Assembly (NCBI GenBank): GCA_027575805.1
Contig: JANBPU010000319.1
Coordinates: 1-17,069 of the forward strand
Source of the DNA: Mycoemilia scoparia
Lineage: Eukaryota > Kickxellomycota > Kickxellomycetes > Kickxellales > Kickxellaceae
Reading direction: 5' to 3'
DNA: 17,069 bases
A program made the position numbers and the translations under genes. The first letter of the stretch is position 1. Each line of letters starts with the position of its first letter. Shown here one piece after another: positions 1 through 8,939 of this stretch. The notes under the pieces were generated by a model. The model ran no database searches and had not been told where the DNA came from. It saw only the letters and a list, made by a program, of their open reading frames with translations.

Positions 1-92
1 TTTTGGGGACCAGTGATTATAGGGGAATCACAGCCAAATGGATGTCCAGTTTTACTAGTAAACTTTCACCCTTCAAAGATTATTGCCCATAT
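1..92. mobile_element. Right end of a MITE-like inverted-repeat element (family A), cut by the window edge
   Basis: Bases 1-92 match the interior and right end of the element at 4339-4460. Both share a CAGCCAAATGGAT block and a right terminal repeat with the core CACCCTTCAAA that ends in CATAT. The left end lies outside the window. No coding capacity is visible. It ends about 110 bases past the subtilase stop codon. Non-autonomous DNA transposon remnant is an inference from structure; no transposase is seen. Confidence 0.6.
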
Positions 93-202
93 AATTAATA
101 AAGTCATAATAATATAAATCAAATAATATTTCTATAATAATAATAATAGTAGTAGTAGCAGAATCAGTAATTATAAAAACAAATTGATAAAGGAAGTAGG
201 GG

Positions 203-3034
203 TTAGGTAGAGGAGGGTGTAGGACATTGACCATCGCCGCCACCGAATTTGATATTAAAAGTAGTGGTTTCCCATGTTTCATAATCTTTAGGCAAGCTAG
301 GATTTCCGAATAATTTAAGACCAGATAATCTGATTTTATATGAACCACTAGAATATCTTGTTTGTTTTTTAAGATCGCTATCTGTGAACAATTGGCCATT
401 TACGGTTGTAGCCAATGGGTATTGGGAACCATCGTCGAGTGGGCCTTTATATGTCATGTAACCGTTTGGCATATACCCCAATGTTTTGTTGCTCTTTATG
501 TCTATAAGTTCTAGCTTGAGAATTCGGCTAGGGCGGACAGTAGTTACATTTAGAGTGATGTATGATTGGTTGTTATCGGGGTTTATGGTGTATGTGGTAT
601 TGGAGTCTACAGGGATTGGATCAGATGATGCTTCTGTGGAGTTGGCGGAAGCAGTGCAATAATAATCAAATCGAGGCATCAGTTCGTCATCATCATAAGG
701 AAGCAAGGGAAGGTCGGTATAAAGTCCTTTGAAACCAGTATAAGGAATATTAATGGTTTCACTTCCATATGCTGTTTTTTTGATTTGGATAAATCCACTA
801 TAGAACCAGCGTCCATTATTTGTCAATTTTCTTGGCGGTGCTACTCTGACTGAAATTGTAGTCGATCTACCAGGTCCGACAATTACAGTTCTTGGTATGA
901 AAACGCTGGCAACTTCGGTACTGTTTCTGGGCGGGTTTACGTATTTGCCTTCGGAATCATAGGACGAATACGAAAGAGCAGGAATATGGCTGAGTGTGGT
1001 AAATAGCGGCATTCTACGATCAAGATTGGTTATGGTAATCTTTTTGGTAAGATACTTTGAAGTCAATGTGTAATTGTATTCTAGGGCTGATGGGCTGGCT
1101 ACAATCTTTGTATCCAATGCTGCAGCAACATTAACAAATCCACTTCCTTGACTTAAGGCGCTAGATGAAAGGCCACCACGGCTACCAACATCAGAGGGAA
1201 TTAGTTTGGTATTTTGGGTAACCATGCTCTTTATTTGCTCTATATCCTTTTTGCCTTTAGCTTCTAACATTAGGGCAAACACTCCCGACATATATGGAGT
1301 AGCCATGGATGTACCAGACATGGTTTCATACGATCCAGACGTGATCGGAACTGTGGAAAATATTTCGCCTCCAGGGGCTGTTATTGTGATACCGATTTCA
1401 AGCTCAGGATCAGGACCCCATGAGCTGAAATATGACATCTTACCAGCCAGATCATTTTTTTTGGTTGCAAAACTACCATCAGGACTTGACACCGTAATCT
1501 TGGAAGATTGAAGCTCTTTGAGAAGCCTTTCGGAATCCTTTTTGAGTAAAAGCCCAACCGGCATGCTAAGAGATTCTTCAAGGGTAGGTACGAATCCAGA
1601 TGTCTCATTAGAAGCAAATATAATACCAATTGCACCGGCCTCCATCGCATTCTTGGCTTTAACTGTAAATGTACAATTTCCACGAACTGCAAAAACAACC
1701 TTCCCCCTGTAATCACTATTCTCGAGATATGGAAGACAGCCAAAGTTACTTCCCTCTTCATCAGTAGCTAATTCAAATGCCGTCGGTGTCGTGCTACTGT
1801 TCGTAATGATATAGTTTTCTGGATTAGTGTAGTAAGGAATAACAGACCACTTTGACTTTGACGTTGTCATAAAGTCAAGTCGATGATCCACAATAACATC
1901 GCTTTCAGACGACGCGACGCTGATAACTCCTTTACCGATTGCCGGTCTGGAGGCTGTGAAAATACCGTTGGTGCCAAAATTTCCACTAGCAGCAACTACA
2001 ATTACGCCTTTCTTTACAAGTTTGGAAGCAACGATGGCGGTTGGGTTTTCGGACCACCCGTCAACACCCAATGACAAACTGATAATATCCATCCCGTCTT
2101 TGTATGCCATTTCCATGGCGTTTATTACTTGCTCGTCGCTTTCGTTTCCATTACCTACGCAGTTAAAGACTCTGTACATTCCAAGAGTCGCGCCAGGGGC
2201 AACACCCTTGACTAATGGGCCTTTCCCTGCAATGATTCCGGCTAGGTGGGTTCCGTGACCGTTGCATGTGGTGTAGGGGTCGTCATCCGGTGTATGGATG
2301 TTACCTTCGGAAGGGTGCTCGTCCCCAACAAAGTCGTATCCGTACTGGAATGGACATCCAGGGGTTTTCCAACAGTTTCCCAGTTCGGGGTGGTGATAGT
2401 CTACGCCACTGTCGATTATTCCGATTTTGACCCCCTTTCCGGTAAGCCCGCGGGCATGAAGCTTGTCAACACCGGTTAGTTTGTGGATGTTGTAGACAGA
2501 GCCATCGATCGAAGTGAGCGTAAAGTTGGTCTTGTCAGATGCCAGTGATGATGCCAATGATAGTGAGGGAGAGCTTTTTGGCCTCTGGCCCCTTTTGACT
2601 AGGCGGCCGTTGTTGGGAGAACTCGATGTCAGCGATAGCTCAAGATCGTTGGTGGCTTCTTGGGACCTCGGGCGATATTGCCTGGTGGTGTAGACTTTGA
2701 ATACTGGCGAAAGGCTCTTTATTTGGTCAATCACGGCTTGGTTGTGGGGATCCTTTGTATAAACCGATGCCGCCTTGAATATGCTGCTATAGACCGAAGT
2801 AATATCAAGGTCAATGTTGTTTTGGGCAGCCTCTTTGCGGAATTGGGCTAGAGCATCGTCAACTTCTAGATTGTCTCTGAACTCAACAATAAGCCCTCTA
2901 GGGTGGATCTCGGACTGTGTGTATCCAGCACCTGCTGCTGCTGCTACTAAGGGGAGCAATAACAACAAGAGGGAGAAGACAGTTGCTGGCCACAGTGACC
3001 ACCGAAGTGGCCTTCTTACTACTACGGCTACCAT
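203..3034 (-). CDS. Secreted subtilisin-like serine protease with PA domain (peptidase family S8)
   Basis: A single open frame of 943 aa without introns. Residues 1-34 form a signal peptide: RR near the start, a Leu-rich core, then Ala-rich AAAAGAG. Residues about 46-118 look like an I9-type propeptide, and a dibasic KR at 147-148 is a likely Kex2-type maturation site. The catalytic set is complete: Asp208 (GIIDSGVD), His260 (GHGTHLAG), oxyanion Asn352 (ASGNFG) and Ser576 (GTSMATP). A PA domain is inserted at about 430-510, between the Asn and Ser motifs. Residues about 640-770 resemble the Fn3-like domain that follows the catalytic domain in Vpr- or C5a-peptidase-like subtilases. Many N-x-S/T sites fit a glycosylated extracellular enzyme. 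The role is secreted protein degradation; the substrate cannot be told. The start is the first ATG giving a proper signal peptide. It is unusual here for being long, intronless and richer in GC than its flanks. Confidence 0.95.
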   Translation of the reverse strand: MVAVVVRRPLRWSLWPATVFSLLLLLLPLVAAAAGAGYTQSEIHPRGLIVEFRDNLEVDDALAQFRKEAAQNNIDLDITSVYSSIFKAASVYTKDPHNQAVIDQIKSLSPVFKVYTTRQYRPRSQEATNDLELSLTSSSPNNGRLVKRGQRPKSSPSLSLASSLASDKTNFTLTSIDGSVYNIHKLTGVDKLHARGLTGKGVKIGIIDSGVDYHHPELGNCWKTPGCPFQYGYDFVGDEHPSEGNIHTPDDDPYTTCNGHGTHLAGIIAGKGPLVKGVAPGATLGMYRVFNCVGNGNESDEQVINAMEMAYKDGMDIISLSLGVDGWSENPTAIVASKLVKKGVIVVAASGNFGTNGIFTASRPAIGKGVISVASSESDVIVDHRLDFMTTSKSKWSVIPYYTNPENYIITNSSTTPTAFELATDEEGSNFGCLPYLENSDYRGKVVFAVRGNCTFTVKAKNAMEAGAIGIIFASNETSGFVPTLEESLSMPVGLLLKKDSERLLKELQSSKITVSSPDGSFATKKNDLAGKMSYFSSWGPDPELEIGITITAPGGEIFSTVPITSGSYETMSGTSMATPYMSGVFALMLEAKGKKDIEQIKSMVTQNTKLIPSDVGSRGGLSSSALSQGSGFVNVAAALDTKIVASPSALEYNYTLTSKYLTKKITITNLDRRMPLFTTLSHIPALSYSSYDSEGKYVNPPRNSTEVASVFIPRTVIVGPGRSTTISVRVAPPRKLTNNGRWFYSGFIQIKKTAYGSETINIPYTGFKGLYTDLPLLPYDDDELMPRFDYYCTASANSTEASSDPIPVDSNTTYTINPDNNQSYITLNVTTVRPSRILKLELIDIKSNKTLGYMPNGYMTYKGPLDDGSQYPLATTVNGQLFTDSDLKKQTRYSSGSYKIRLSGLKLFGNPSLPKDYETWETTTFNIKFGGGDGQCPTPSST

Positions 3035-4338
3035 CGTCCCGATTGCTCTATATCAAGGCTTGACAGCGTCGTGGTTATGATGGCAGTTATCCAAAAAGAA
3101 GGAACAAGCCAAACATAAAAATAGGCGAAGAAAAAAGGGATGGGAATAATATAAACAGAGCTGTATGTTGGTGTTGTGGTAGCGGTGACAAGAATGGGGG
3201 AGAAAGCTTGTTATATAATTTTGAATACAAGCAAAAAGAATTTATAATGTGTGCACAATGTGGTGAAAACGCAATATCATATCCCCCGGCTTGCTCATGA
3301 TTATGATTGAAGTAGCACAGCCATGATGTGGTGATACTATCGCTGATAAAGACATCCCACCCACATTGCAAAGAAATACTTATGTCAACTTTTTTCTAGT
3401 CTGGGCAGCAGCAATGGTAAAGGAAAAAAGTGCATAAACCGGCGGCTCCACTCGATGCAGCTTTACAAAGAAGGAGTGCGTGGAAGAGTTTCGGTGATGC
3501 TCATTAAAGGCAACTCAATATCATTGTTTTTTATTTTGCTGCAGCGGATGGTACTGTACTGTGGCAATGCTGCTGGCTCAGGGCATAAAGGAGGATTATT
3601 TCAACCAACAATGGCCACCAGGGGAAAGGAAGGACCAAACCACAAAACAAATGCAAAACAGAAGCGGGGGACCACACTTAAAGCGGATAACGTGGATGAT
3701 AATGCCATGGCAATCTTGGCTGTGCAATATGTTGATCAAAATCTTTGCAAGTAAGGCGCTGAGCAGCAAGAAGCCAGATCCGAGCCTTGGAGAAACCACC
3801 ACCACCACCACCACTTTATTGCTACAATCTTTTAGCCGAAGAGCCACCGCTTTGTTGGTATTTTATTTTGGCAATAGCCATCATTCATCTCGTTCTGACC
3901 CCACACACACACACATAAGATAGCGGCCAATAAACTTGCATGTGCGTGTTTTGCTGGTAGTTTGGGTCGGTTTCCAAAAGTTATAATTTTGGCAATCAGG
4001 TTTTGTTGTTCAAGCAGTCTGGTTAGCACTACTCTGACTTTTGAAAATTGACACTCAGCTCAATCTCGGCTCTAGAAATAAAAAAAGCAGTAGCCGAGAA
4101 ATATATAGAGAGAGAGACTTTAGTAGTCTGGTGATAATTGCTCAGGATTTTTTGTTTTTGGCTTTGTTGTATTTTGTGGTAGCTTTATATTTGCGCCTTG
4201 AGTCAACTTGTTTACACATTGCATTATTATCTGGGAGCAGGAGGTATTACTGCTCCTTTGATCACCTGGCTTTATAGAGCATGTCGGAACTATAGTGGCA
4301 ATAGAGGATATGGCGGCTGTTTTATTTGCAAGCAAGCC
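3035..4338. other. Upstream flank of the subtilase gene; no gene seen
   Basis: About 1.3 kb without a convincing gene. On the minus strand a TATA-like TTTATATTAT lies at 3146-3155, roughly 115 bases before the subtilase ATG, and could be its core promoter. Simple repeats occur: (CCA)6 at 3796-3813, (CA)7 at 3902-3915 and (AG)5 near 4107-4117. Open frames here, the longest being 120 codons on the plus strand at 3561-3923, have low-complexity composition and no recognisable domain. Confidence 0.5.
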
Positions 4339-4460
4339 ATATGGATCATAATTTTCGAAGGGTGACTTTTGGTGGCCAACGATTAAAGGGGAAACTACAG
4401 CCAAATGGATGATCACAGTCTTTTAGCAAATGGTCACCCTTCAAAAATAATAACTCATAT
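4339..4460. mobile_element. MITE-like element of 122 bp with 28-bp inverted termini (family A)
   Basis: The ends 4339-4366 and 4433-4460 are inverted copies matching at 23 of 28 positions. Each begins ATATG and ends with the core GAAGGGTGAC. The interior matches window bases 1-64, including CAGCCAAATGGAT. No coding capacity and no clear target-site duplication are visible (GCC on the left, CTT on the right). Termini plus a second copy support a short non-autonomous DNA element; its superfamily cannot be named. Confidence 0.7.
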
Positions 4461-4487
4461 CTTTTTTCTATAGATGATCAATTGACA

Positions 4488-4640
4488 GAATCCCCTTCAA
4501 AGGTGTACCAGAATGATACCCTGGATAATAGCCAATAATCTGTCAAACTCCAGCTAAAATGTATAGCTTATGGGCCGATTTGCAGGGAATGTATGAGCAC
4601 GCTCATCTGTTTCCTTTTGATGGAGGGCTTGTCATTTGGA
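4488..4640 (+). repeat. Dispersed repeat B, copy 1
   Basis: The first 110 bases (4488-4597) match 11566-11675 at 95 positions without gaps; 13 of the 15 differences are transitions. Similarity continues to about 4640 through TTTTGATGGAG. One frame reads KCIAYGPICRE and then LLMEGLSFG, matching the same frame of copy 2, but a stop codon lies upstream at the codon following CAA in both copies. It looks like a decayed coding relic. An 80-codon open frame at 4593-4835 starts inside this repeat and runs into unrelated sequence, so it is not called as a gene. Confidence 0.75.
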
Positions 4641-4885
4641 CAAAAGAATTATTATGCAAAAGTATATAGCCAAAAGCTTTTTCTTGTTTTTATTCAAATT
4701 ATGCTCTGCAGTCTCATTAATGCTGAAAAGAACATCTTTGCTGTCATTATGGCTTCCAAACCACATGCAGAAAAGATGCGAGGACAAAGAGGTGGTAAAA
4801 GGTTTTATTATAAATACAAATACTTTATAGCTTAAATGTATGTTTATATAGAATTTAATTAACAGCATCAGAAGCGATAGTTTAG
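4641..4885. other. AT-rich spacer between repeats
   Basis: Nothing recognisable is present. It lies between repeat B copy 1 and the next inverted-repeat element. It is probably older repeat debris, because the open frame of copy 1 continues into it, but no second copy exists in the window to test this. Confidence 0.3.
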
Positions 4886-5025
4886 ATATGAGCCATTTTC
4901 TTTGAAGGGCTAATTTTTACTAGTAGGCCAGTTTTACTATGCATATTGGCCAACTGATGTTATTATTGATAAGTTTATTGTCATGCAAAATATTGATTTA
5001 GCCCTTTAAAAATAACAGCCCATAT
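4886..5025. mobile_element. MITE-like element of 140 bp with 28-bp inverted termini (family A relative)
   Basis: Ends 4886-4913 and 4998-5025 are inverted copies matching at 22 of 28 positions. They begin ATATG and carry the core AAGGGCTAA, close to the termini of the element at 4339-4460. The interior is different except for CCAGTTTTACTA, which also occurs near the window start. TAG flanks both ends (4883-4885 and 5026-5028), a possible 3-bp target-site duplication. It sits about 50 bp past the stop of the small secreted protein gene. Confidence 0.7.
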
Positions 5026-5072
5026 TAGCGGCCACAGACTCTTATATACACGTTCTTCGTATTAATTTTAGT

Positions 5073-5285
5073 TTATTGACCCTCGCCAACGCCGATTCTA
5101 TCCGACCCTGTACGTTGCTTCCTATTCCAATGGACCCATAAGCCGTCTTCATAACGCTTATCACCACAACTTTTCTTGGCTACTACTGGGGCTGCGGCTG
5201 CAGGCAGAGCATCAACTGCCATCACTGTAGATAATGCAAGTAGTAAGAGGAGAGCCAGCACCGATTTAGGGTAGTTGGAAAACAT
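5073..5285 (-). CDS. Small secreted protein, 70 aa, unknown function
   Basis: The ATG-started frame encodes a classic signal peptide: FSNYPKS, then a Leu-rich core (LALLLLLALS), with a likely cleavage near VDA/LP at residue 26-27. The mature part, about 44 residues, is Ala-rich at first and then basic (KKSCGDKRYEDG), with two Trp and a single Cys, so it is not a disulfide-knotted effector unless it dimerises. No family is recognised. On its strand an AT-rich TATA-like stretch lies upstream at 5387-5418, and an AATAAA signal (plus bases 5072-5077) overlaps the stop codon. The signal peptide and flanking signals argue that it is a gene; its length and the repeats on both sides are reasons for caution. 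An additional exon cannot be excluded. Confidence 0.5.
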   Translation of the reverse strand: MFSNYPKSVLALLLLLALSTVMAVDALPAAAAPVVAKKSCGDKRYEDGLWVHWNRKQRTGSDRIGVGEGQ

Positions 5286-5872
5286 GGTTTATCTTTATTA
5301 CTGTCTTTGTGAAGAGCTATATCCCGATTAAAGCGGATTAATACGGTAGTGAGAACAACAGGGGATGGCCCAGTAAGAGTTAGTCAATATAATTTATATT
5401 TATATTTATACTAAATATGAAAAGAAGGTTGAGGATAATATTCGTAAAAAGAAAAATGAGGCTAGGTTGAACAGGGTTTAAATATTCAGCAGAACAAGGG
5501 GATCTGTGCTTGAAAAATATAGCCTCATTTTAGATAAGTAAGAGTCAGGAAGAGGTTGGCTACAGTCTTTGAAACATCCAGATTCTTGGCACATGAGAGA
5601 CTCCTCACACGCTCAATGGTTAGCTGGATAGTGGTAAATGTTACACTGCCTACAAAAATGTTGTTGAGCTAAAATCTTTTCCATAGTTGTGAACTCCTTT
5701 GTTGCACTTGACCATAAACCCGATTCCCACTAGCAGTATAGAGAAATGCGACTCTGTTTTACAAAAGCAAATCCTCGAAAGATGACTGATGAATAGCAAC
5801 AAGCATGATTATCGCTGTTTAGTGTTAATAGTGCATTAGGTGAGTACTTTTGTCTGACCACACAAGCGTAGC
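5286..5872. other. Intergenic region upstream of the small secreted protein gene
   Basis: The near part (5286-5420) is a plausible AT-rich promoter for the minus-strand gene. The rest holds no open frame of note and no RNA gene that I can recognise. Reading in the frame of the relic that follows gives several stops. Confidence 0.35.
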
Positions 5873-6330
5873 TTGGGAATATGCTTACTCATCCAGATGG
5901 GAGGTTCTCCACCAAAAGGGAATGGATGGATACTACTATACATTTTAGCTAGAGTCCCAGCTATGATTGGCTACTATCCAATGGAATATCCTAGTGCCCT
6001 TTTGGAGAAGACTACTCTGCAAGATATGAAAGCCTTGGGCATGTACTTCTGTCTACACATCTATCTAGAACACACGAGGCCTCTCTCCGTCATTAGAGAA
6101 GAAGATCACTGTATTGCATAAGGCATTGCAGGCTTTTCTTTCTTTGATGAAAGCTGTGAGTTTGCTGTTAAGCATTTACTAAATCATCAAGGGATTGTTC
6201 GTGATCATGTGAACATACTAGTAACTCGCAAAGAAACAAGACAATGTATGGTGATTTGCATTTAGCTGCCTAAATTAGTTAAATATGATGCTGATGGTGT
6301 GATTGGATGGATATCAAGCCCCAATCGCTT
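5873..6330 (+). pseudogene. Decayed coding relic of a mobile element, containing inverted repeat B (copy 3)
   Basis: Bases about 5873-6010 are an inverted, shortened copy of repeat B: the complement carries GGATAGTAGCCAAT and CTAAAATGTATAG as in copies 1 and 2, with a middle block missing. On the plus strand one frame stays open for 82 codons from a TTG (5873-6118). After a stop at 6119-6121 it continues for about 48 codons (including the stretch QGIVRDHVNILVTRKE) to a second stop, then about 20 more (KYDADGVIGWISS). Such a broken but persistent frame suggests an old transposon protein gene. The family is not recognised, and the opposite strand also has a frame shared with other copies, so the coding strand is unresolved. 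Confidence 0.45.
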
Positions 6331-7371
6331 AAAATAGCACAGCATAAAGTAGCTGTTAATCTGAGTCGACACTACTCTACTCTAGCCACAATAGCTTAGA
6401 GAGGTTTTGGTTTGTGGCAAATAAAGCAAAGTATAGTTGCTGTTCTACTTTACGTTTCATATTAATAGATTCGTCGCAAATCAGCATGATGCTCTCTCTC
6501 TCTGTTCTTTCTATTGAAGTCTACATTTAGTAGTGCTCTCATCACCACAATGAACAGCTGCTATTGCCTGTTTTCGCTATCATGTGGGCCAAGATATTAC
6601 TGACCTCTTGCATTTCTCTTTAATCAAAACACATGAAAATGCTAATAAACGTGCTTATAAAAGGAAACAGATTATAGTTCATGCAAAGAATCAATCATCA
6701 ACACACCTACAAATTTAAATTTACCATAATAAAACTTTGATGATCCGCATAAAACATTGGTCAAAAAAAATAAGAACCAGAAAGGAATCAAAGAAATCGA
6801 CATGCAAATGTGTTTGTGTATGTATTTATATCACATCAAAATCTATCTAAAATAATATATATTAAAGTAAAAATACAAGCCAGGTTTAAAATAATATACA
6901 TAATTATAAGAAAACCCCCAATTTAATGCGTTTGCTTAATAACCAATAACTTGGAATCTTTAAATTGCATATGTATCAATATATTCATTTATTTAGTTAA
7001 TGTTGATTCAATTTACTTGCATAGGTTAATATCTTGAACCAAATTGATATTTGTGAAGATATAGATTCCTTTCATAACCTACGCACACGCACACATATAA
7101 CTTGTTACTAAAAATGAAATATTAATGGGAATTAGATAGAGCCAGTCAAGATTTAAAACTATTGCAGAGCCACTGATCGAAACAGTACAATAAATAGCTA
7201 TAAACCCATCCAAATATTCTCGAATATACATCTTGATATCCACTCTTTCCTTCAACCTTGTTTATTTTCATTGCATGCACACATTTATTTATTACATTGT
7301 TTTCCAACCGACAAACCAATCAGCCAATCTATCTATCTATCTAAACATTAAAAACAAAATAAATCTAAAAA
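6331..7371. other. AT-rich intergenic region, upstream flank of the next gene
   Basis: About 1 kb of AT-rich sequence with no coding or RNA gene that I can support. A run of CTAT repeats at about 7327-7342 lies shortly before the ATG at 7372 and may be part of the 5' leader. Confidence 0.4.
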
Positions 7372-8705
7372 ATGGGAAACTTGAAAAAACCAAATCGTGG
7401 TGCACCCCGTGTAATTGCAAAATCAGCTCCTGCTGCCGCACCACCACCCAAAAAAGATCCAAAAGTAGTAATGGAAGAAAAAAATAAAAGTCTGATGAGT
7501 TTGAGTCAAGAGGAATTTGACCTAATGTATCTTAATGAGATGAAAAAGAAAAATGAAGAATATGAAGTTTGGGATAAAGTCAAAAAAGAACGTGCTAAAA
7601 AGAAGGAAAATGAAATATATAAAAAACAAAAAGATAATGAAGAAGTAAGTAGTAATAATCCTGAAAAAAATTAGCAACAAATATTTTTGTAATTTAAAAC
7701 ACATATAACAACAAAATTTATATTCTTGTTGTTGTTGTTGCTGCTGTAATAGATGTATAGACTTTATGCTATAATGGCATTGATTCTTGGTGGAGATGTC
7801 TGTATAATTTTGGGCACTGTTATGTCGATAAATACACTAAGACAAATAACCCTTGATGAGGTAAGTTCAAGCAAAAAAATCGCAAAACGCAATTATAGCT
7901 ATTATTTAAATTCTATTGCAATGAATCATATCAATATTTATACTAATAGTTTTTTATAATAATTTTGATGGTCATATTATAGCCGACTACAGTTTTATTG
8001 GGGATCCAGTATGCCTTTATGATCCTCCTTAATCTTGTTGGTCTGTTTGTAGTCGTCGTTCCTAGTATGGACAACGCATTGATTAAATTTGTACCCAGTG
8101 GTAGATGGTTCCGTGCTTTCAAAGCATCGGCTTTCATTATAGTGTAAGTTTTATAACACAGCTGCCCTGATTTAATTTCCTTTCATCTCACACTATATTA
8201 TACTATCCCTATACATTATGAACTTTACTGCCCTCCAACAAATTAATCTTTATTCACATTATCATTTGGCTTTACACTACTTTAGATGCTCTCTAATCCA
8301 AATAAATGATAGGCTGGCATTTACCAACGCCACAGGATGTTATTCTTACTATCAAGGCAGATACTTTGACCCGCTCCTGATCAACGAACAAAGACATCAT
8401 ATTGTCAGGAACACCGGATATGCTGCACTTGGTTTTGGAATCGCATCATCACTATTGTAAGTAATATTTCTGTAATCTGTATATGGTCAAAGTTTGCAAG
8501 GCTTTAGGCAAAATGGGCTCCTAGGAGTTGCATATGAAATGGTTTGTGATTGGGTCAAAATCCGATGAAGCCCAATTTCTGCCTACAATATGTTTTATTC
8601 CTAGTAAAAGCTTGCTATATTTCTACCAACCTTTATTTAACTTTATATTCTAACTGCATTGGTTTTTATTTCTTTTTGCACTACCATTAATGTCGTTGAT
8701 GATGA

Positions 8706-8739
<34 letters not shown>

Positions 8740-8777
8740 GGACTTGCTTTGTTGGCGCGACGCAAAGAAAAATGTAG
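7372..8777 (+). CDS. Predicted four-span membrane protein with a charged N-terminal region, five exons, 249 aa
   Basis: Proposed exons: 7372-7644, 7753-7860, 7983-8143, 8286-8456 and 8741-8777. Introns are 108, 122, 142 and 284 bases. All donors are GTAAG and all acceptors TAG, with phases 0, 0, 2 and 2, giving one 249-aa frame ending in TAG. Residues 1-91 are soluble: a basic Pro/Ala-rich start (APAAAPPPKK), then a Lys/Glu-rich, probably helical stretch. Hydrophobic segments lie at about 95-117, 131-153, 171-189 (weaker) and 224-245, with a Tyr-rich loop at 190-222. No family is recognised; a MARVEL-like tetraspan is a possibility I cannot support. The first intron is the weakest join. If it is not spliced, exon 1 alone ends after 100 aa and the membrane part would start at the ATG at 7753. 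A close structural parallel is the gene at 13767-14685. Confidence 0.7.
8513..8590 (+). repeat. Repeat B fragment (copy 4) inside the last intron of the membrane-protein gene
   Basis: Bases 8513-8590 match the 3' part of copy 2 (about 11715-11793), sharing GTTGCATATG-like and AATTTCTGCCTAC-like blocks. In the frame shared with copies 2 and 5 it reads VIGSKSDEAQFLPT; one stop codon lies upstream. It helps explain why this intron (284 bases) is about twice as long as its neighbours. Confidence 0.65.
8707..8739 (+). repeat. (TTA)11 microsatellite next to a splice acceptor
   Basis: About eleven uninterrupted TTA/ATT units run directly into the TAG acceptor of the last intron of the membrane-protein gene. 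The repeat itself supplies the T-rich stretch before the 3' splice site. Confidence 0.9.
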
Positions 8778-8856
8778 TTAAACTCCAATTTCAATTGTAC
8801 TTTTAAAACTTTTTTAAAAACTTGAATTTGATAAAAACAATGCATGAATACATATA

Positions 8857-8862
8857 AATAAA
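8857..8862 (+). terminator. Poly(A) signal AATAAA
   Basis: AATAAA lies 80 bases after the TAG of the membrane-protein gene, in the 162-base gap before the convergent kinase gene ends at 8940. Confidence 0.5.
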
Positions 8863-8939
8863 ATCCCCGATAACAAAAATTTAGTTTGGACTATATTATA
8901 GACAGCTACCAACTATTAATGTTATTATTTTCGTTATTA

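Noticed and set aside
1206..2479. Several plus-strand frames opposite the subtilase
   Set aside because: They are shadows of a well-supported coding frame on the other strand, with no own domain or start context.
3561..3923. 120-codon plus-strand frame upstream of the subtilase
   Set aside because: It has low-complexity composition, includes (CCA) and (CA) microsatellites, has no domain and lies in the promoter-side flank.
4593..4835. 80-codon frame starting with MSTLICFLLMEG
   Set aside because: It starts inside repeat B copy 1 and runs into unrelated AT-rich sequence; it is best treated as repeat debris.
7372..7674. Stand-alone 100-aa Lys-rich protein gene
   Set aside because: A GTAAGT donor at 7645 and a TAG acceptor at 7752 join it in frame to the membrane-protein exons, giving a better model; the stand-alone form remains possible as an unspliced isoform.
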